DNA from: Paenalcaligenes hominis
Lineage (GTDB): Bacteria > Pseudomonadota > Gammaproteobacteria > Burkholderiales > Burkholderiaceae_B
Assembly: GCF_011927625.1 (NCBI RefSeq)
Contig: NZ_JAATIZ010000006.1
Location: forward strand, 62,001-126,000
Reading direction: 5' to 3'
Length of the DNA stretch: 64,000 nucleotides
Shown: positions 36,554 to 47,483 of the stretch, one piece after another
Position numbering within the stretch: the first letter of the stretch is position 1
How the letters are laid out: each line of letters begins with the position of its first letter
The notes under the pieces: model-generated
Database searches by the model: none
What the model was told of the DNA's origin: nothing
The model's input: the letters and a program-made list of their open reading frames with translations, nothing else
Position numbers and translations under genes: made by a program

Positions 36554-38263
36554 TTATTCTTCGTCTGCACCACGATAGCGCTTGTAGGGCAAGACGTTCC
36601 AAGTGCGTTCTGCTAACCCCTCTAAACATAAAGAGGACGGTACTTCAGCTAAGAGTTTTTTGGCAACGTGTAATTCACGCTCTGTCTCGGCTTTATCTTG
36701 ATACATAAACTCATCAGACGCCGTTTCAGGGGCTTGTTTGAGTTTTTCCTCTAGATCGTCAATGAGGCGTGCTTGTTGAGCTTGGAGATTGGCTCGCGCG
36801 TCTTCGAGCCAGGTGGGCTGAAGATTACGGTTGTGATCTAGGAGATTGGTGTACTCGTGATAAACGCCGTCGTAAATAGTCGTAGCGTGATTGCGGGCAT
36901 CTGCCGTAGCGGCCTCGAGGTCTCTGACATTGAGGGTTGCCGGATCTAAAGGGTGCTTGCGTAAAGCACCACCTAAACGGTTGTACTTGGTATAGAAGGG
37001 GTACATACTTTGGATCACCTTGGCGATAGGTAACGTACCCATTGCATTTTCATCGACCCCTTTGGGTTGTACACCTTGGATGGCAGCTAGGGCTGACTCT
37101 GGGCGAACCACCTCTTTGGGGGGCAAAATGCCATGACGCAGCATTTCACGAATGCCAGTACCGGAAATGTTTAAGCGGAAACGCTCATCGTGCGAACAAG
37201 TTTGGGTAGAGGCATGAGCCGCGCAACGTGTGCAGTAGAACACCTCGTGAAAGAGGCGAATATCGATACCTAGCTCTTCAGGAGTGAACTGATCAAAAAT
37301 ACTGTGGCTCGCGTATTTATCATAGAAATCCCCGATACCTGCATGGTCACGACCAATCAGAGCGTGAGTGCAGCCGTAGTTTTTCATGATTAACGCATGT
37401 AATACCGTTTCGCGTGGCCCTGCAAAAATATACGTAACACGTAGAGGTGAAAGAATAGAGCGGTCTTTGGGGTAATACGTGTCTAAGACATTACGATACG
37501 CTAACATCCGGTACTCATGACGCACGTATTCGCGTTTAGCCATTTCTACTAGGGGCTGTAAAAACAGACCATCAACCTCCTCGAGGGCATTGCGGTGAAT
37601 GTATTCATGCCCACGATGCAAAGGGTTTGCACCCGTAATAAACCCAGCAACCGAACCAAACTTACGTTCTTCGTAGAAAAGGCGCCACGTGTCTTTAGGC
37701 TCTTGGCGTAATTTTTCAAACGGGCCCCAGTCAACGCGGTTTAATAAATGCAATGTTCCGCCTAACGAAGTATCGCCCATGCGACGATAAATGGAGTCTA
37801 CGCCTGGATGATTTCGGTCAGACGTACCAAACAAATTTTTAGCGCGATGGGCTTTATCGTAGGCAAAAATGTCTTCGATATCTAAAATAGCGACCGGTTC
37901 GTTTTCTGAATCAGTAAGAGTGACTTGATCACCGACTTTTAGCTTGCTGATAATTTCGGCGTTGCGGTCGCCAATAGGAGCAAAACTAAGGGGGACTGGC
38001 CAAATCGTCCCATTGCTGAGGCGCCCATCTTTCAATACAGAAAGATAGTCGGCCTCTTTCATGAAACCTCTGTTTGGCGACAACACACCGGTGGTTATCA
38101 TTTCAATGGTGATGATGGCCTCTAGGTCGACACGGATGCAAGGCAGGGTGCGTGCTCGTTCGATTTCGGCAGCACGTAAATGCTCGGGCACGACCTGATT
38201 GACTAGGGTTCCACCATGGGGTTTTTGGGGGTACTGATCAAAATTTAATTGGGTTGACTCCAT
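36554..38263 (-). CDS. sat: ATP sulfurylase-like protein (Sat) with C-terminal extension
   Basis: A 569-residue protein. The core (1-390) has the PUA-like N-domain and the nucleotidyltransferase domain with NPLHRGHE at 213-220, GRDHAG at 304-309, a zinc cluster C344, C347, C356, H358, and ISGTGIREMLRHG. Sat makes adenylyl sulfate from ATP and sulfate, or the reverse in sulfur oxidisers. Two oddities: the motif QxRNPxHxxH reads ITGANPLHRGH at 209-219, without the usual Gln and Arg, and there is an extension of about 175 residues (395-569), partly coiled-coil. No cysH, apr or sox genes are near. It is a monocistronic gene. Confidence 0.8.
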   Translation of the reverse strand: MESTQLNFDQYPQKPHGGTLVNQVVPEHLRAAEIERARTLPCIRVDLEAIITIEMITTGVLSPNRGFMKEADYLSVLKDGRLSNGTIWPVPLSFAPIGDRNAEIISKLKVGDQVTLTDSENEPVAILDIEDIFAYDKAHRAKNLFGTSDRNHPGVDSIYRRMGDTSLGGTLHLLNRVDWGPFEKLRQEPKDTWRLFYEERKFGSVAGFITGANPLHRGHEYIHRNALEEVDGLFLQPLVEMAKREYVRHEYRMLAYRNVLDTYYPKDRSILSPLRVTYIFAGPRETVLHALIMKNYGCTHALIGRDHAGIGDFYDKYASHSIFDQFTPEELGIDIRLFHEVFYCTRCAAHASTQTCSHDERFRLNISGTGIREMLRHGILPPKEVVRPESALAAIQGVQPKGVDENAMGTLPIAKVIQSMYPFYTKYNRLGGALRKHPLDPATLNVRDLEAATADARNHATTIYDGVYHEYTNLLDHNRNLQPTWLEDARANLQAQQARLIDDLEEKLKQAPETASDEFMYQDKAETERELHVAKKLLAEVPSSLCLEGLAERTWNVLPYKRYRGADEE

Positions 38264-38399
38264 ATATCCTCCGAAAATTTGGTCTTGAGCGTGAAGCCTA
38301 TAGGCGTTTCTAGTTATGGTGACCTGTAATTATTAGTCTTAATATACCTATAAAATACACCCAAAGTCAGCGGGCAATACCAAAGTAGGAGATATTAAA

Positions 38400-41300
38400 A
38401 TGTTACCCGTGTGGGTGGTATTAGCGTCTTTATTATATGCGGCCATTTTATTTGCCATTGCTTATGTTGGGGACCGCAACCCTCTTTACACCCAACGGCC
38501 TTGGTTACGTCCCACCGTCTACAGTTTAGCCCTTGCCGTGTATTGTTCCTCATGGACATTTTATGGCGCGGTGGGCTCGGCGGTACGCTATGGCATTGGC
38601 TATTTACCTATTTATCTAGGGCCTATGTTGATGTTGCTCTTTGGTTGGCGCATTATCGAGCGTTTGGCCTTAGTAGCGCAGTCACAAAATACCGTGTCTA
38701 TCGCCGACTTTATGGCCAGTCGGTATGGCCGATCTCAACGCCTTGCTGGCATGGTGGCCTTAGTCGCTGTGATCGCGGCTATCCCTTATTTAGCTCTGCA
38801 GTACAAAGCCGTTACGCTCAGCTTAGGCATCTTAACTGGGCGCGATATACAAAATACGATTTTGGGCGACCCGGCTTTATATGTGGCTATCTTAATGGCC
38901 CTGTTTTCTATTTTATTTGGTACTCGTCAGGTCGATGCCACCGAGCATAGACCAGGGTTAATGCTGGCTGTCGCTTTTGAGTCATTAGTGAAATTGATTG
39001 CGTTAACTGCTGTAGGTGTTTTTGCTTTGATATGGTCTAAGCGTAATCAGTTAGACGTTTATGGTGCTATGCAGCAGCTTATCGAGCAGGCACCGCCAGT
39101 CGGTTTTGTAGGCCAAACACTATTAGCATTTGCGGCCATTATTTGTTTGCCGCGTCAGTTTCATGTGGCCATTGTCGAGTGTGGCAAAGTGGCCGACATA
39201 CGTCGAGCTCGCTGGATGTTCGGCTCCTATTTGGTCATTGTGAGCTTAATGGTGTTGCCTATTGCCGCGGTAGGTGTGCAGTTATTCGGTGGCAGCGGTG
39301 CGGTGGCGCCGGATACGTTTGTGTTGGCTTTGCCTCTGTCGCAAAATCAGCTCACTCTGGCATTGGCGGTTTATATTGGTGGTTTTTCTGCGGCCACAGG
39401 TATGGTAATTGTGACTAGTGTGGCCTTGTCGACTTTAGTCAGTAACGACTTAGTTATGCCCATTTTATTGCGTCGTGGTTGGGCGCAGCAGGCCCAAGGC
39501 GATATGTCACGCACCGTGTTATGGATTCGTCGTATGGCGATTCTGTTTATTTCGGCCTGGGCCTATGGGTATTACTTAAGTAGCGGCAGCGATACAGCAC
39601 TCTCTGCCTATGGCTTAATGGCGTTTGCGGCGGTTGCCCAGTTCGCCCCAGGGTTGATTGGAGGCTTGTATTGGCAAGGGGCGAGCCGTCGCGGTGTTGA
39701 GTCTGGTTTAGTTCTTGGTTTTGGGGTGTGGATTTATACCTTATTGCTGCCAACCCTTACCGAGTCAGGGTGGTTTAATTCCGCTTGGCTTTATAACGGG
39801 CCTTGGGACATACGTTGGCTTAGTCCTTATCAGCTTTTTGGCTTGACGGGCTTAGATCCTTTGTCGCATGGCACATTTTGGTCGCTGTTATTTAATATTA
39901 GTGCCTTTTTGTTTGTGTCTTTCCGCAAGCGGCCCGGCTTGCGAGACCGCTTACGTGCTGAACCTTTTTTAGATCCTTACGCTGAACGACGTGCTTTGCC
40001 TTCTAAACAGTCCTATGGGGATTTATATGTGCTCGACCTGCTTGCTTTAGCCGGTCGTATTGTCGGAGAGAAAAAAGCCACGTGGGCATTTGAAAAACAA
40101 GCTGCGTTGCTAAATCAACATTTAGATGTGGACTTGCGCGCTAATAGTGGCTGGATCCAATTCACTGAGTTACTTTTAGCGGCAGCCGTAGGTGCAGCTT
40201 CGGCGCGCTTGGTGCTTACCAGTGCATTACGTGGTTCGGGCATGGAAGTCACTACCATCGTGGCGATCTTGGATGAAGCAGGGCAAGAGCTACGTTTTAA
40301 CCGTGACATCTTGTTAGCAACCCTAGAAAATCTGGATCAAGGCGTCAGTGTAGTCGATGCCGAGATGTGCCTAGTCGCTTGGAATCAACGTTATCAACAG
40401 CTCTTGGATTACCCGCCCGGCATGCTGTATGTAGGACGCCCAGTGGCTGATTTGATTCGTTTTAACGCCCAGCGTGGCAAAATCCAACATCGACATCCAC
40501 GCGATATCGAAGAAGCCGTCAGACGCCGTATTGCTTTTATGCGTGCTGGCACCTCGCATGTGTTTCAACGTACGCTAAACAATAAGCAAGTCATTGAACT
40601 ACGTGGGCGTCCTTTGCCTGGCGGGGGATATGTGACCAGCTATTCAGATGTGACCGAATACAAACGTGTCGAGCGCGAATTACTGGAAATTAATGAAAAC
40701 CTCGAGCAACGGGTGGCCGAACGTACCCAAGAAGCCGAACGTGCCCAGCAATCGCGTACGCATTTTTTGACCGCCGTTAGCCACGATGTGCTGCAGCCAA
40801 TTAATGCGGCACGACTGTTTGCGTCAGCCTTGCATGACAGTACCGACACAAATGAAATGCGACGCTTATCTGAACGCGTCGATGCGTCGTTACGTGCAGC
40901 CGAAGAGCTCTTAGACGGGCTTTTGGATATCTCCCAGTTAGATGCAGGGGCATTACAGCCTGAAATTACTGTTTTTAAAGCGGAAGAGGTAGTCAATGAC
41001 TTGCTTCAACAGTATGCCCCGTTGGCTAAGCGACGCCATTTAGCTTTACGCACCTACATAAGGCCCTTGTATGTACGTAGCGATCAGCGTTTACTACGCC
41101 GAGTTTTGCAAAACTTTATTGCTAACGCATTACGTTATACACGCGAAGGCCGCATTATTGTTGCAGGGCGGGTTCGCGGTGATGCGATGGAGTTCCAGGT
41201 CTGGGATAGCGGACAAGGCATTCCTCCACATCACCTACAAAATATTTATAACGAGTTTCATCGATATGACCAGAGTTACGATTGGGGCGAGCGCGGAATG

Positions 41301-41837
41301 GGGCTGGGCTTATCGATTTGTCAGCGCATTTCTAGCTTATTGAATCATCCCTTGCAAGCGATATCAGAAGTTAATAAAGGAAGCATGTTTAGCATTCGTG
41401 TTCCTTTGGCTCCGCCACCCTTACCAGATCCCACTACGAGCGCAGCTGTCCCCGCCCCATCCAACGCCTTAGCGCTAGATGGCTTGCGCGTGCTCTGTCT
41501 CGATAATGATGTGGAAATCCTGATGGGTATGGAGGCGTTGCTATCGCAATGGGGCATCGACGTGATTACAGCAACCACTATTGACGATGCGTTATCAAAG
41601 ATGAAACAAGCGCCCCATGTGCTGTTAGTGGATTATCACTTGCATGACCGGCTTAATGGAATTGAAAGCTTAGATGCACTGCGCGAGCATGCAAAACACC
41701 TTCAAGGGGCATTATTGACGGCTGATGGCAGTGACGAGCTTAAGCAGTTAGCACGCGAAAAAGGGTATTTGGTGTTAACCAAGCCCGTTAAGCCGGCTTC
41801 GTTACGCGCTTTTTTAGCAGCTCAGCGTCGAGACTAG
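38400..41837 (+). CDS. Transporter-fused hybrid sensor histidine kinase (CrbS/MxtR type)
   Basis: A 1145-residue inner-membrane protein. Residues 1 to about 510 form an SSS-family sodium/solute symporter domain (13 helices), then a linker helix domain (about 530-610, STAC-like), a PAS domain (about 635-750), a coiled coil, a kinase dimerisation domain with H795 (SHDVLQPINAARL), an ATPase domain (about 900-1010, DSGQGIP and GMGLGLSI), and a receiver domain with D1078 (LLVDYHL). Such kinases (CrbS in Vibrio, MxtR in Pseudomonas) sense acetate or related acids with a LuxR-type partner. That partner gene is convergent, 39 bp away, and the acetate permease follows. Confidence 0.88.
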   Translation: MLPVWVVLASLLYAAILFAIAYVGDRNPLYTQRPWLRPTVYSLALAVYCSSWTFYGAVGSAVRYGIGYLPIYLGPMLMLLFGWRIIERLALVAQSQNTVSIADFMASRYGRSQRLAGMVALVAVIAAIPYLALQYKAVTLSLGILTGRDIQNTILGDPALYVAILMALFSILFGTRQVDATEHRPGLMLAVAFESLVKLIALTAVGVFALIWSKRNQLDVYGAMQQLIEQAPPVGFVGQTLLAFAAIICLPRQFHVAIVECGKVADIRRARWMFGSYLVIVSLMVLPIAAVGVQLFGGSGAVAPDTFVLALPLSQNQLTLALAVYIGGFSAATGMVIVTSVALSTLVSNDLVMPILLRRGWAQQAQGDMSRTVLWIRRMAILFISAWAYGYYLSSGSDTALSAYGLMAFAAVAQFAPGLIGGLYWQGASRRGVESGLVLGFGVWIYTLLLPTLTESGWFNSAWLYNGPWDIRWLSPYQLFGLTGLDPLSHGTFWSLLFNISAFLFVSFRKRPGLRDRLRAEPFLDPYAERRALPSKQSYGDLYVLDLLALAGRIVGEKKATWAFEKQAALLNQHLDVDLRANSGWIQFTELLLAAAVGAASARLVLTSALRGSGMEVTTIVAILDEAGQELRFNRDILLATLENLDQGVSVVDAEMCLVAWNQRYQQLLDYPPGMLYVGRPVADLIRFNAQRGKIQHRHPRDIEEAVRRRIAFMRAGTSHVFQRTLNNKQVIELRGRPLPGGGYVTSYSDVTEYKRVERELLEINENLEQRVAERTQEAERAQQSRTHFLTAVSHDVLQPINAARLFASALHDSTDTNEMRRLSERVDASLRAAEELLDGLLDISQLDAGALQPEITVFKAEEVVNDLLQQYAPLAKRRHLALRTYIRPLYVRSDQRLLRRVLQNFIANALRYTREGRIIVAGRVRGDAMEFQVWDSGQGIPPHHLQNIYNEFHRYDQSYDWGERGMGLGLSICQRISSLLNHPLQAISEVNKGSMFSIRVPLAPPPLPDPTTSAAVPAPSNALALDGLRVLCLDNDVEILMGMEALLSQWGIDVITATTIDDALSKMKQAPHVLLVDYHLHDRLNGIESLDALREHAKHLQGALLTADGSDELKQLAREKGYLVLTKPVKPASLRAFLAAQRRD

Positions 41838-41876
41838 TAATTGATTCTGATAGCAAACCAAGCGCATACCGAGTGC

Positions 41877-42539
41877 TTAAAAAGGAATTTCCTCTTGGGT
41901 TTTATCGTGTAAGAGCAACTGGTTCGCAATGAGTACCGCTTGGGTGCGATTCGTCGCACCTAGTTTGCGTAATATAGCCGTCATGTGAGTCTTGATAGTG
42001 GCCTCTGAAACATTAAGCTCGTGAGCTATTTGTTTATTTAATTGGCCTGTACTGACCATTTGAAGCACACGGAATTGTTGTGGCGTTAACTCGCGTAGTA
42101 AATTAGCCGCGGCTTTTTCTTCGGGGCTAATCGGTGGGGCGGTTAAAGCGATAGTTTCGGGTAGCCAGGTGTTTCCCATAAGGACATGTTGCAGCGCTGC
42201 ACTAAGGGTTTTGGATTCGACAGATTTAGGTATGAACCCCATCGCACCATGATCGAGCGCGCGACGAATTAACACAGGGTCTTCGTGCGCAGAGATAATC
42301 ACAATAGGAAGTTGAGGATGCTGGGCTCGTAAGTGGACTAATGCGCTGTAGCCAGCGGCACCCGGCATATTAAGATCAAGCAAGAGCAAGTCAGCGTTAG
42401 GACGATCTTCAACTAAAGAGTACAAAGAACTAATACTCTCTGCCTCGTAGATAGCAGTAGTAGGATAAAGTTTCGCCACTAAGCCATGCAGTGCTTCTCT
42501 GAAGAGAGGGTGATCATCGGCAATGAGTAATTCGTTCAT
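41877..42539 (-). CDS. LuxR-type response regulator (CrbR/ErdR-like)
   Basis: A 220-residue NarL/LuxR-class response regulator: receiver domain with D55 as phospho-acceptor (LLLLDLNMPG) and D8/D9 acidic pocket, and a C-terminal LuxR helix-turn-helix (residues 147-212, LTPQQFRVLQMVSTGQLNKQIAHELN). It is the expected partner of the hybrid kinase at 38400 and lies in front of the actP operon on the same strand, which it probably activates. Similar pairs control acs and actP in other proteobacteria (established for CrbS/CrbR and MxtR/ErdR; inferred here). Confidence 0.87.
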   Translation of the reverse strand: MNELLIADDHPLFREALHGLVAKLYPTTAIYEAESISSLYSLVEDRPNADLLLLDLNMPGAAGYSALVHLRAQHPQLPIVIISAHEDPVLIRRALDHGAMGFIPKSVESKTLSAALQHVLMGNTWLPETIALTAPPISPEEKAAANLLRELTPQQFRVLQMVSTGQLNKQIAHELNVSEATIKTHMTAILRKLGATNRTQAVLIANQLLLHDKTQEEIPF

Positions 42540-42556
42540 AGTAATTAGACTAAATC

Positions 42557-42584
42557 CACAAAGGGAGCCTTAGCTCCCTTTGTG
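42557..42584 (-). terminator. Hairpin terminator between actP and the response regulator gene
   Basis: CACAAAGGGAGC (42557-42568) and GCTCCCTTTGTG (42573-42584) form a perfect 12-bp stem with a 4-nt loop, 18-50 bp after the actP stop on the minus strand. The T-tract is weak (GATTTAG), so read-through into the response regulator gene is possible. Confidence 0.7.
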
Positions 42585-42605
42585 TGATGTAGTGAGTACG
42601 AGAAA

Positions 42606-44267
42606 TTAATGTGCGCTAGCTTGTGTAGCACCAATTCCTGTTTGACTACGTACAGTAAGAGCATCGAAGGCTGCTTTTTCACGCACTGAATCTGGCGACG
42701 TATCTAGTTTAGAAAATAACCAAATCGCGGCAAAAGCAAGCGGAATTGAAAGAATACCAGGGTTTGGGAAAGGGGTGATGGGCTCGGCAAAACCAAAGAC
42801 ATCAACCCAAACAGTAGAACTTAACATAACCCAAACAGTAGCTGTCGTTAACCCAAGGAAACCACCAATTGTCGCGCCACGAGTGGTACATCCGCGCCAA
42901 GAGATAGATAACACCAATACAGGGAAGTTAGAGCTAGCTGCAATGGCAAAGGCTAAACCCACCATAAAGGCAACGTTTTGGTTTTCAAACACAATACCTA
43001 ATACGATAGAAAGAATACCTAACGCAACGGTTGAAATACGTGAAATACGCATCTGATTGTGTTCGGTAGCTTTGCCTTTAGCAATAACGTTGGCGTACAG
43101 GTCATGCGAAATAGCAGCTGCACCAGCTAGCGCCAACCCTGCTACAACTGCAACAATAGTAGCAAAAGTTACTGCAGCTAGGAAGCCAAGTAAAAGATCA
43201 CCACCAACAGCATTTGCTAAATGTACAGCCACCATATTCGTACCGCCGATTAAGCTCTTAAGCATATCAAAGTTGCCGTCGGCATCGGTAATGTAGTATT
43301 CAGGGTGCTGGACTAATAGAGCAATAGCGCCAAAACCGATAATAAAGGTTAGTAAATAGAAATACCCAATAAAACTACTGGCCCAAATAACAGATTTACG
43401 TGCCTCTTTGGCGTCAGCTACGGTAAAGAAACGCATTAAAATATGAGGTAAACCCGCTGTACCAAAGGCAAGCGCAATACCTAGGGACAAGGCATTTAAT
43501 GGATTGCCACTAACAGAAGAACCAGGAGCGAGAATGCTACGGCCATCGGGGTGTACAGCTACAGCTTCGGTAAGCAAGTTGTCTACATTAAAGCGGAACG
43601 CTGCTAAGACGAGGAAAGTCATTAGACTAGCCCCTAGAAGCATAAGCACTGCTTTAATGATTTGGACCCAAGTAGTAGCCGTCATACCACCAAAAGCAAC
43701 GTAGATCATCATGAGTGAACCAACGATAATCACGGCAAACTTGTATTCAATACCGAAGAGCAACACAATTAGTTTGCCCGCCCCTACCATTTGGGCAATC
43801 AGATACAAGGCAATAATTAAAAGAGAAGCGCTGGCAGCTAAGACCCGCATAGGTGTCTGGCGTAACCGGAAAGAGGTGACATCAGCAAAGTTATAGCGGC
43901 CTAAGTTACGTAGACGCTCGGCAATTAAAAACATTACCGTGGGCCAGCCAAACATAAAACCAATGGCGTAAATCATGCCGTCAAAACCACTGACATACAC
44001 CATTCCAGCAATACCTAAGAAAGAGGCTGCGGATAAGTAGTCACCAGCAATAGCCAAACCGTTTTGAAAGCCAGTGATGCCCCCGCCAGCAGTATAGAAA
44101 TCAGAGGTAGTTTGGGTACGACGTGCTGCCCACCATGTAATTACCATGGTTCCTGCAATAAAGATCAGGAACATAATAATGGCAGACATGTTATAGGGCT
44201 TATCGGCGGCATGAGCTATTGAAGAGCTCGCCGCAAATAAAGCAAAGGCAGAAATCCATGGTTTCAT
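42606..44267 (-). CDS. actP: Acetate permease ActP (sodium/solute symporter family)
   Basis: A 553-residue SSS-family symporter with an N-terminal signal-like segment ([20 protein letters not shown]) and about 13 helices. [39 protein letters not shown], split by family pattern, and [13 protein letters not shown] match ActP. It imports acetate and some other short acids. It overlaps the DUF485 gene upstream by one base, the typical yjcH-actP pair. The CrbS/CrbR-like kinase and regulator nearby are its likely controllers. Length and N-terminus agree with E. coli ActP. Confidence 0.92.
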   Translation of the reverse strand: MKPWISAFALFAASSSIAHAADKPYNMSAIIMFLIFIAGTMVITWWAARRTQTTSDFYTAGGGITGFQNGLAIAGDYLSAASFLGIAGMVYVSGFDGMIYAIGFMFGWPTVMFLIAERLRNLGRYNFADVTSFRLRQTPMRVLAASASLLIIALYLIAQMVGAGKLIVLLFGIEYKFAVIIVGSLMMIYVAFGGMTATTWVQIIKAVLMLLGASLMTFLVLAAFRFNVDNLLTEAVAVHPDGRSILAPGSSVSGNPLNALSLGIALAFGTAGLPHILMRFFTVADAKEARKSVIWASSFIGYFYLLTFIIGFGAIALLVQHPEYYITDADGNFDMLKSLIGGTNMVAVHLANAVGGDLLLGFLAAVTFATIVAVVAGLALAGAAAISHDLYANVIAKGKATEHNQMRISRISTVALGILSIVLGIVFENQNVAFMVGLAFAIAASSNFPVLVLSISWRGCTTRGATIGGFLGLTTATVWVMLSSTVWVDVFGFAEPITPFPNPGILSIPLAFAAIWLFSKLDTSPDSVREKAAFDALTVRSQTGIGATQASAH

Positions 44268-44578
44268 TATTTTACCTCCGCTAGTACTGCAGCTAATAAA
44301 GGATCAAAAACCTTATTAGAGATATAAACATAAAGCGCGACGAGAATACTTGCACTAATTAAAACTAAAGTGGCAACGAACACGCCAATACTCATTGTGA
44401 GATTGCCCATTGGGCGACCAAACAGTTCAGGATCAAAAGCAAGGGTTAAAATAAAGCCAGCGTAGATAATGAGAGTGACCACAAAAAATGCCATACTGAT
44501 GCGTGTACGTCGTGCCAGTAGCTCTTGGTATTTTGGGTTGTGGATCACCTCGGCGACGATATCGCGGGATGAACTCAT
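44267..44578 (-). CDS. DUF485 membrane protein (YjcH-like), partner of ActP
   Basis: A 103-residue protein with two membrane helices (about 27-47 and 60-85) and the DUF485 pattern [19 protein letters not shown] and [33 protein letters not shown] (shown as two separate family regions). It is always found upstream of ActP-type symporters and probably supports their assembly or activity; no function is proven here. GGAG precedes the ATG at a normal distance. It is the first gene of the actP operon. Confidence 0.9.
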   Translation of the reverse strand: MSSSRDIVAEVIHNPKYQELLARRTRISMAFFVVTLIIYAGFILTLAFDPELFGRPMGNLTMSIGVFVATLVLISASILVALYVYISNKVFDPLLAAVLAEVK

Positions 44579-44923
44579 GTATGTCTCCTTTTATGATGTT
44601 ATTTTCATCGATAAGGTTTTTTACTGCTAAGGGCAATAAGATGGCGTATGAGTACGCTCTAGCATCCCAATATACGGTGGGGCGGCAAATTGCAATAGAC
44701 GACTTTGGTTGTAGATTGCGATAGAAAAACACAAGGGTAATCACTAGGAAATGTCACTTAACGTGTGATATCAGTTGAAAAAAGACACTTCTTTAACTAA
44801 GGATGATGTTCCGGAGCCTACTTTTATGCTAAATAAGATATTTACCGATACAAATCGACTAACCCGTATAACCCGCACCTTATAAAAAGGTTGACGAGAA
44901 CTAGGACATGACCGAGGACAGGA
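44579..44923. promoter_or_regulatory. 345-bp divergent control region with an imperfect direct repeat
   Basis: The gap between the DUF485/actP operon and the XRE gene holds no convincing gene. It has an imperfect direct repeat, ATTGCAATAGA (44689-44699) and ATTGCGATAGA (44715-44725), 26 bp apart start to start, about 110-145 bp upstream of the operon start codon. It is a candidate operator for the response regulator. An activator site is an inference; no promoter elements are strong. Confidence 0.4.
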
Positions 44924-45235
44924 ATGAGCTATCAGTTTATGGATGCATATTGTTTCGGCGAGCTATTGCGTGAGCGCCGCCGCCAACTAGGGCTGAGCCA
45001 AGCCGAAGTCGCATCTCAGGTTGGGGCCAGCAGACAGTGGGTGATCGATATAGAAAAAGGCAAAGAACGTGCAGAGCTAGGTATGGCTTTTAAATTAGCT
45101 CAGGTTTTAGGCGTTCAGTTTAAAGCGCAAGTCAAGACAGCACGACCAGTAAAAGCTCAATCCACTTTTCAGCACCAAGATGCAGAGCAGGCCATGCAAG
45201 ACCTGGCTGCAGCCATGGACTTTTTAGACGAATAA
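44924..45235 (+). CDS. XRE-family HTH regulator, HipB-like, without toxin partner
   Basis: A 103-residue DNA-binding protein with a Cro/C1 helix-turn-helix at residues 10-65 (LLRERRRQLGLSQAEVASQVGASRQWVIDIEKGK). The order of residues resembles HipB and y4mF-type antitoxins, but no hipA-like toxin gene follows; instead a terminator comes 150 bp later. It might act as a stand-alone regulator or be the remnant of a toxin-antitoxin pair. The C-terminus ends in an acidic helix (MQDLAAAMDFLDE). Start at 44924 or 44939; the first has an AGGA site. Confidence 0.72.
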   Translation: MSYQFMDAYCFGELLRERRRQLGLSQAEVASQVGASRQWVIDIEKGKERAELGMAFKLAQVLGVQFKAQVKTARPVKAQSTFQHQDAEQAMQDLAAAMDFLDE

Positions 45236-45382
45236 TAAAGGCGCACCCTAGTGCATACCCTAAGTGTCATCACCAATAAACTAAGGCACAATAAGAACAT
45301 GTTGGTGAGGAGACCATAGGCCCATACATAGGGCTAGCCATAAAAATGGCATCAGCAGTAACCAAAATTATAATAAACTCTC

Positions 45383-45411
45383 AAAACCAGTCTGGAAACC
45401 AGACTGGTTTT
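45383..45411. terminator. Bidirectional terminator between the XRE and SMR genes
   Basis: AAAACCAGTCTGG (45383-45395) pairs with CCAGACTGGTTTT (45399-45411), a perfect 13-bp stem with an AAA loop; TTTTGTCTTTT follows on the plus strand. The 150 bp before it, after the XRE stop, hold only small inverted repeats and no gene I can support. Confidence 0.88.
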
Positions 45412-45429
45412 GTCTTTTATGGACATAGG

Positions 45430-45756
45430 CTAACTGCTGCTTTTAGAAAAAACGTTTAAAATCAATACCCCAGCGACGATAAAGCCCACTCCAATCATTC
45501 CAGCTGTATCCAAACGCTGTTTAAACAAAATCAGACCAATAAGTGAAATAGCTACAATACCAACGCCAGACCAAACCGCGTAGGCCACACCGACGGGAAT
45601 ATGCTTTAAAGATAAAGATAAAAAGTAAAAGGCAATGGCATACCCACTTATTGTGACAATCGAAGGCCCTAGTACGCTAAAGCCATCGGCTTTTTTTAGA
45701 GCGGTGGTTGCAATAATTTCAGCAAAAATAGCAATTGATAGATAAATCCAACTCAT
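45430..45756 (-). CDS. Small multidrug resistance (SMR) efflux protein, EmrE/Qac type
   Basis: A 108-residue four-helix transporter. The essential membrane glutamate (E13/14 in FAEIIATTALKKADG) and the second signature IPVGVAYAVWSGVGIV are present, matching the EmrE/QacE group that exports toxic cations by proton exchange as a dimer. It is not the SugE/Gdx guanidine type by its A-Y-A-V-W-S-G signature, and no guanidine riboswitch is visible upstream. It is the downstream gene of a pair with an Smr-domain protein, 8 bp apart. Confidence 0.85.
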   Translation of the reverse strand: MSWIYLSIAIFAEIIATTALKKADGFSVLGPSIVTISGYAIAFYFLSLSLKHIPVGVAYAVWSGVGIVAISLIGLILFKQRLDTAGMIGVGFIVAGVLILNVFSKSSS

Positions 45757-45764
45757 AGAGAGCC

Positions 45765-47442
<1,678 letters not shown>

Positions 47443-47483
47443 CTATTTCCCAATAATCAATGATCAGCCAATTATAATGAGTC

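Noticed and set aside
38411-38950. 179-codon plus-strand frame inside the hybrid kinase gene
   Set aside because: It is an alternative-frame shadow of the transporter domain of the kinase; no ribosome site and no recognisable protein features.
45236-45382. Possible riboswitch (guanidine type) near the SMR pump gene
   Set aside because: The pump gene is on the minus strand and its upstream side is an Smr gene 8 bp away; the non-coding stretch is downstream, so it cannot control the pump as a leader. No guanidine-type motif was recognised.
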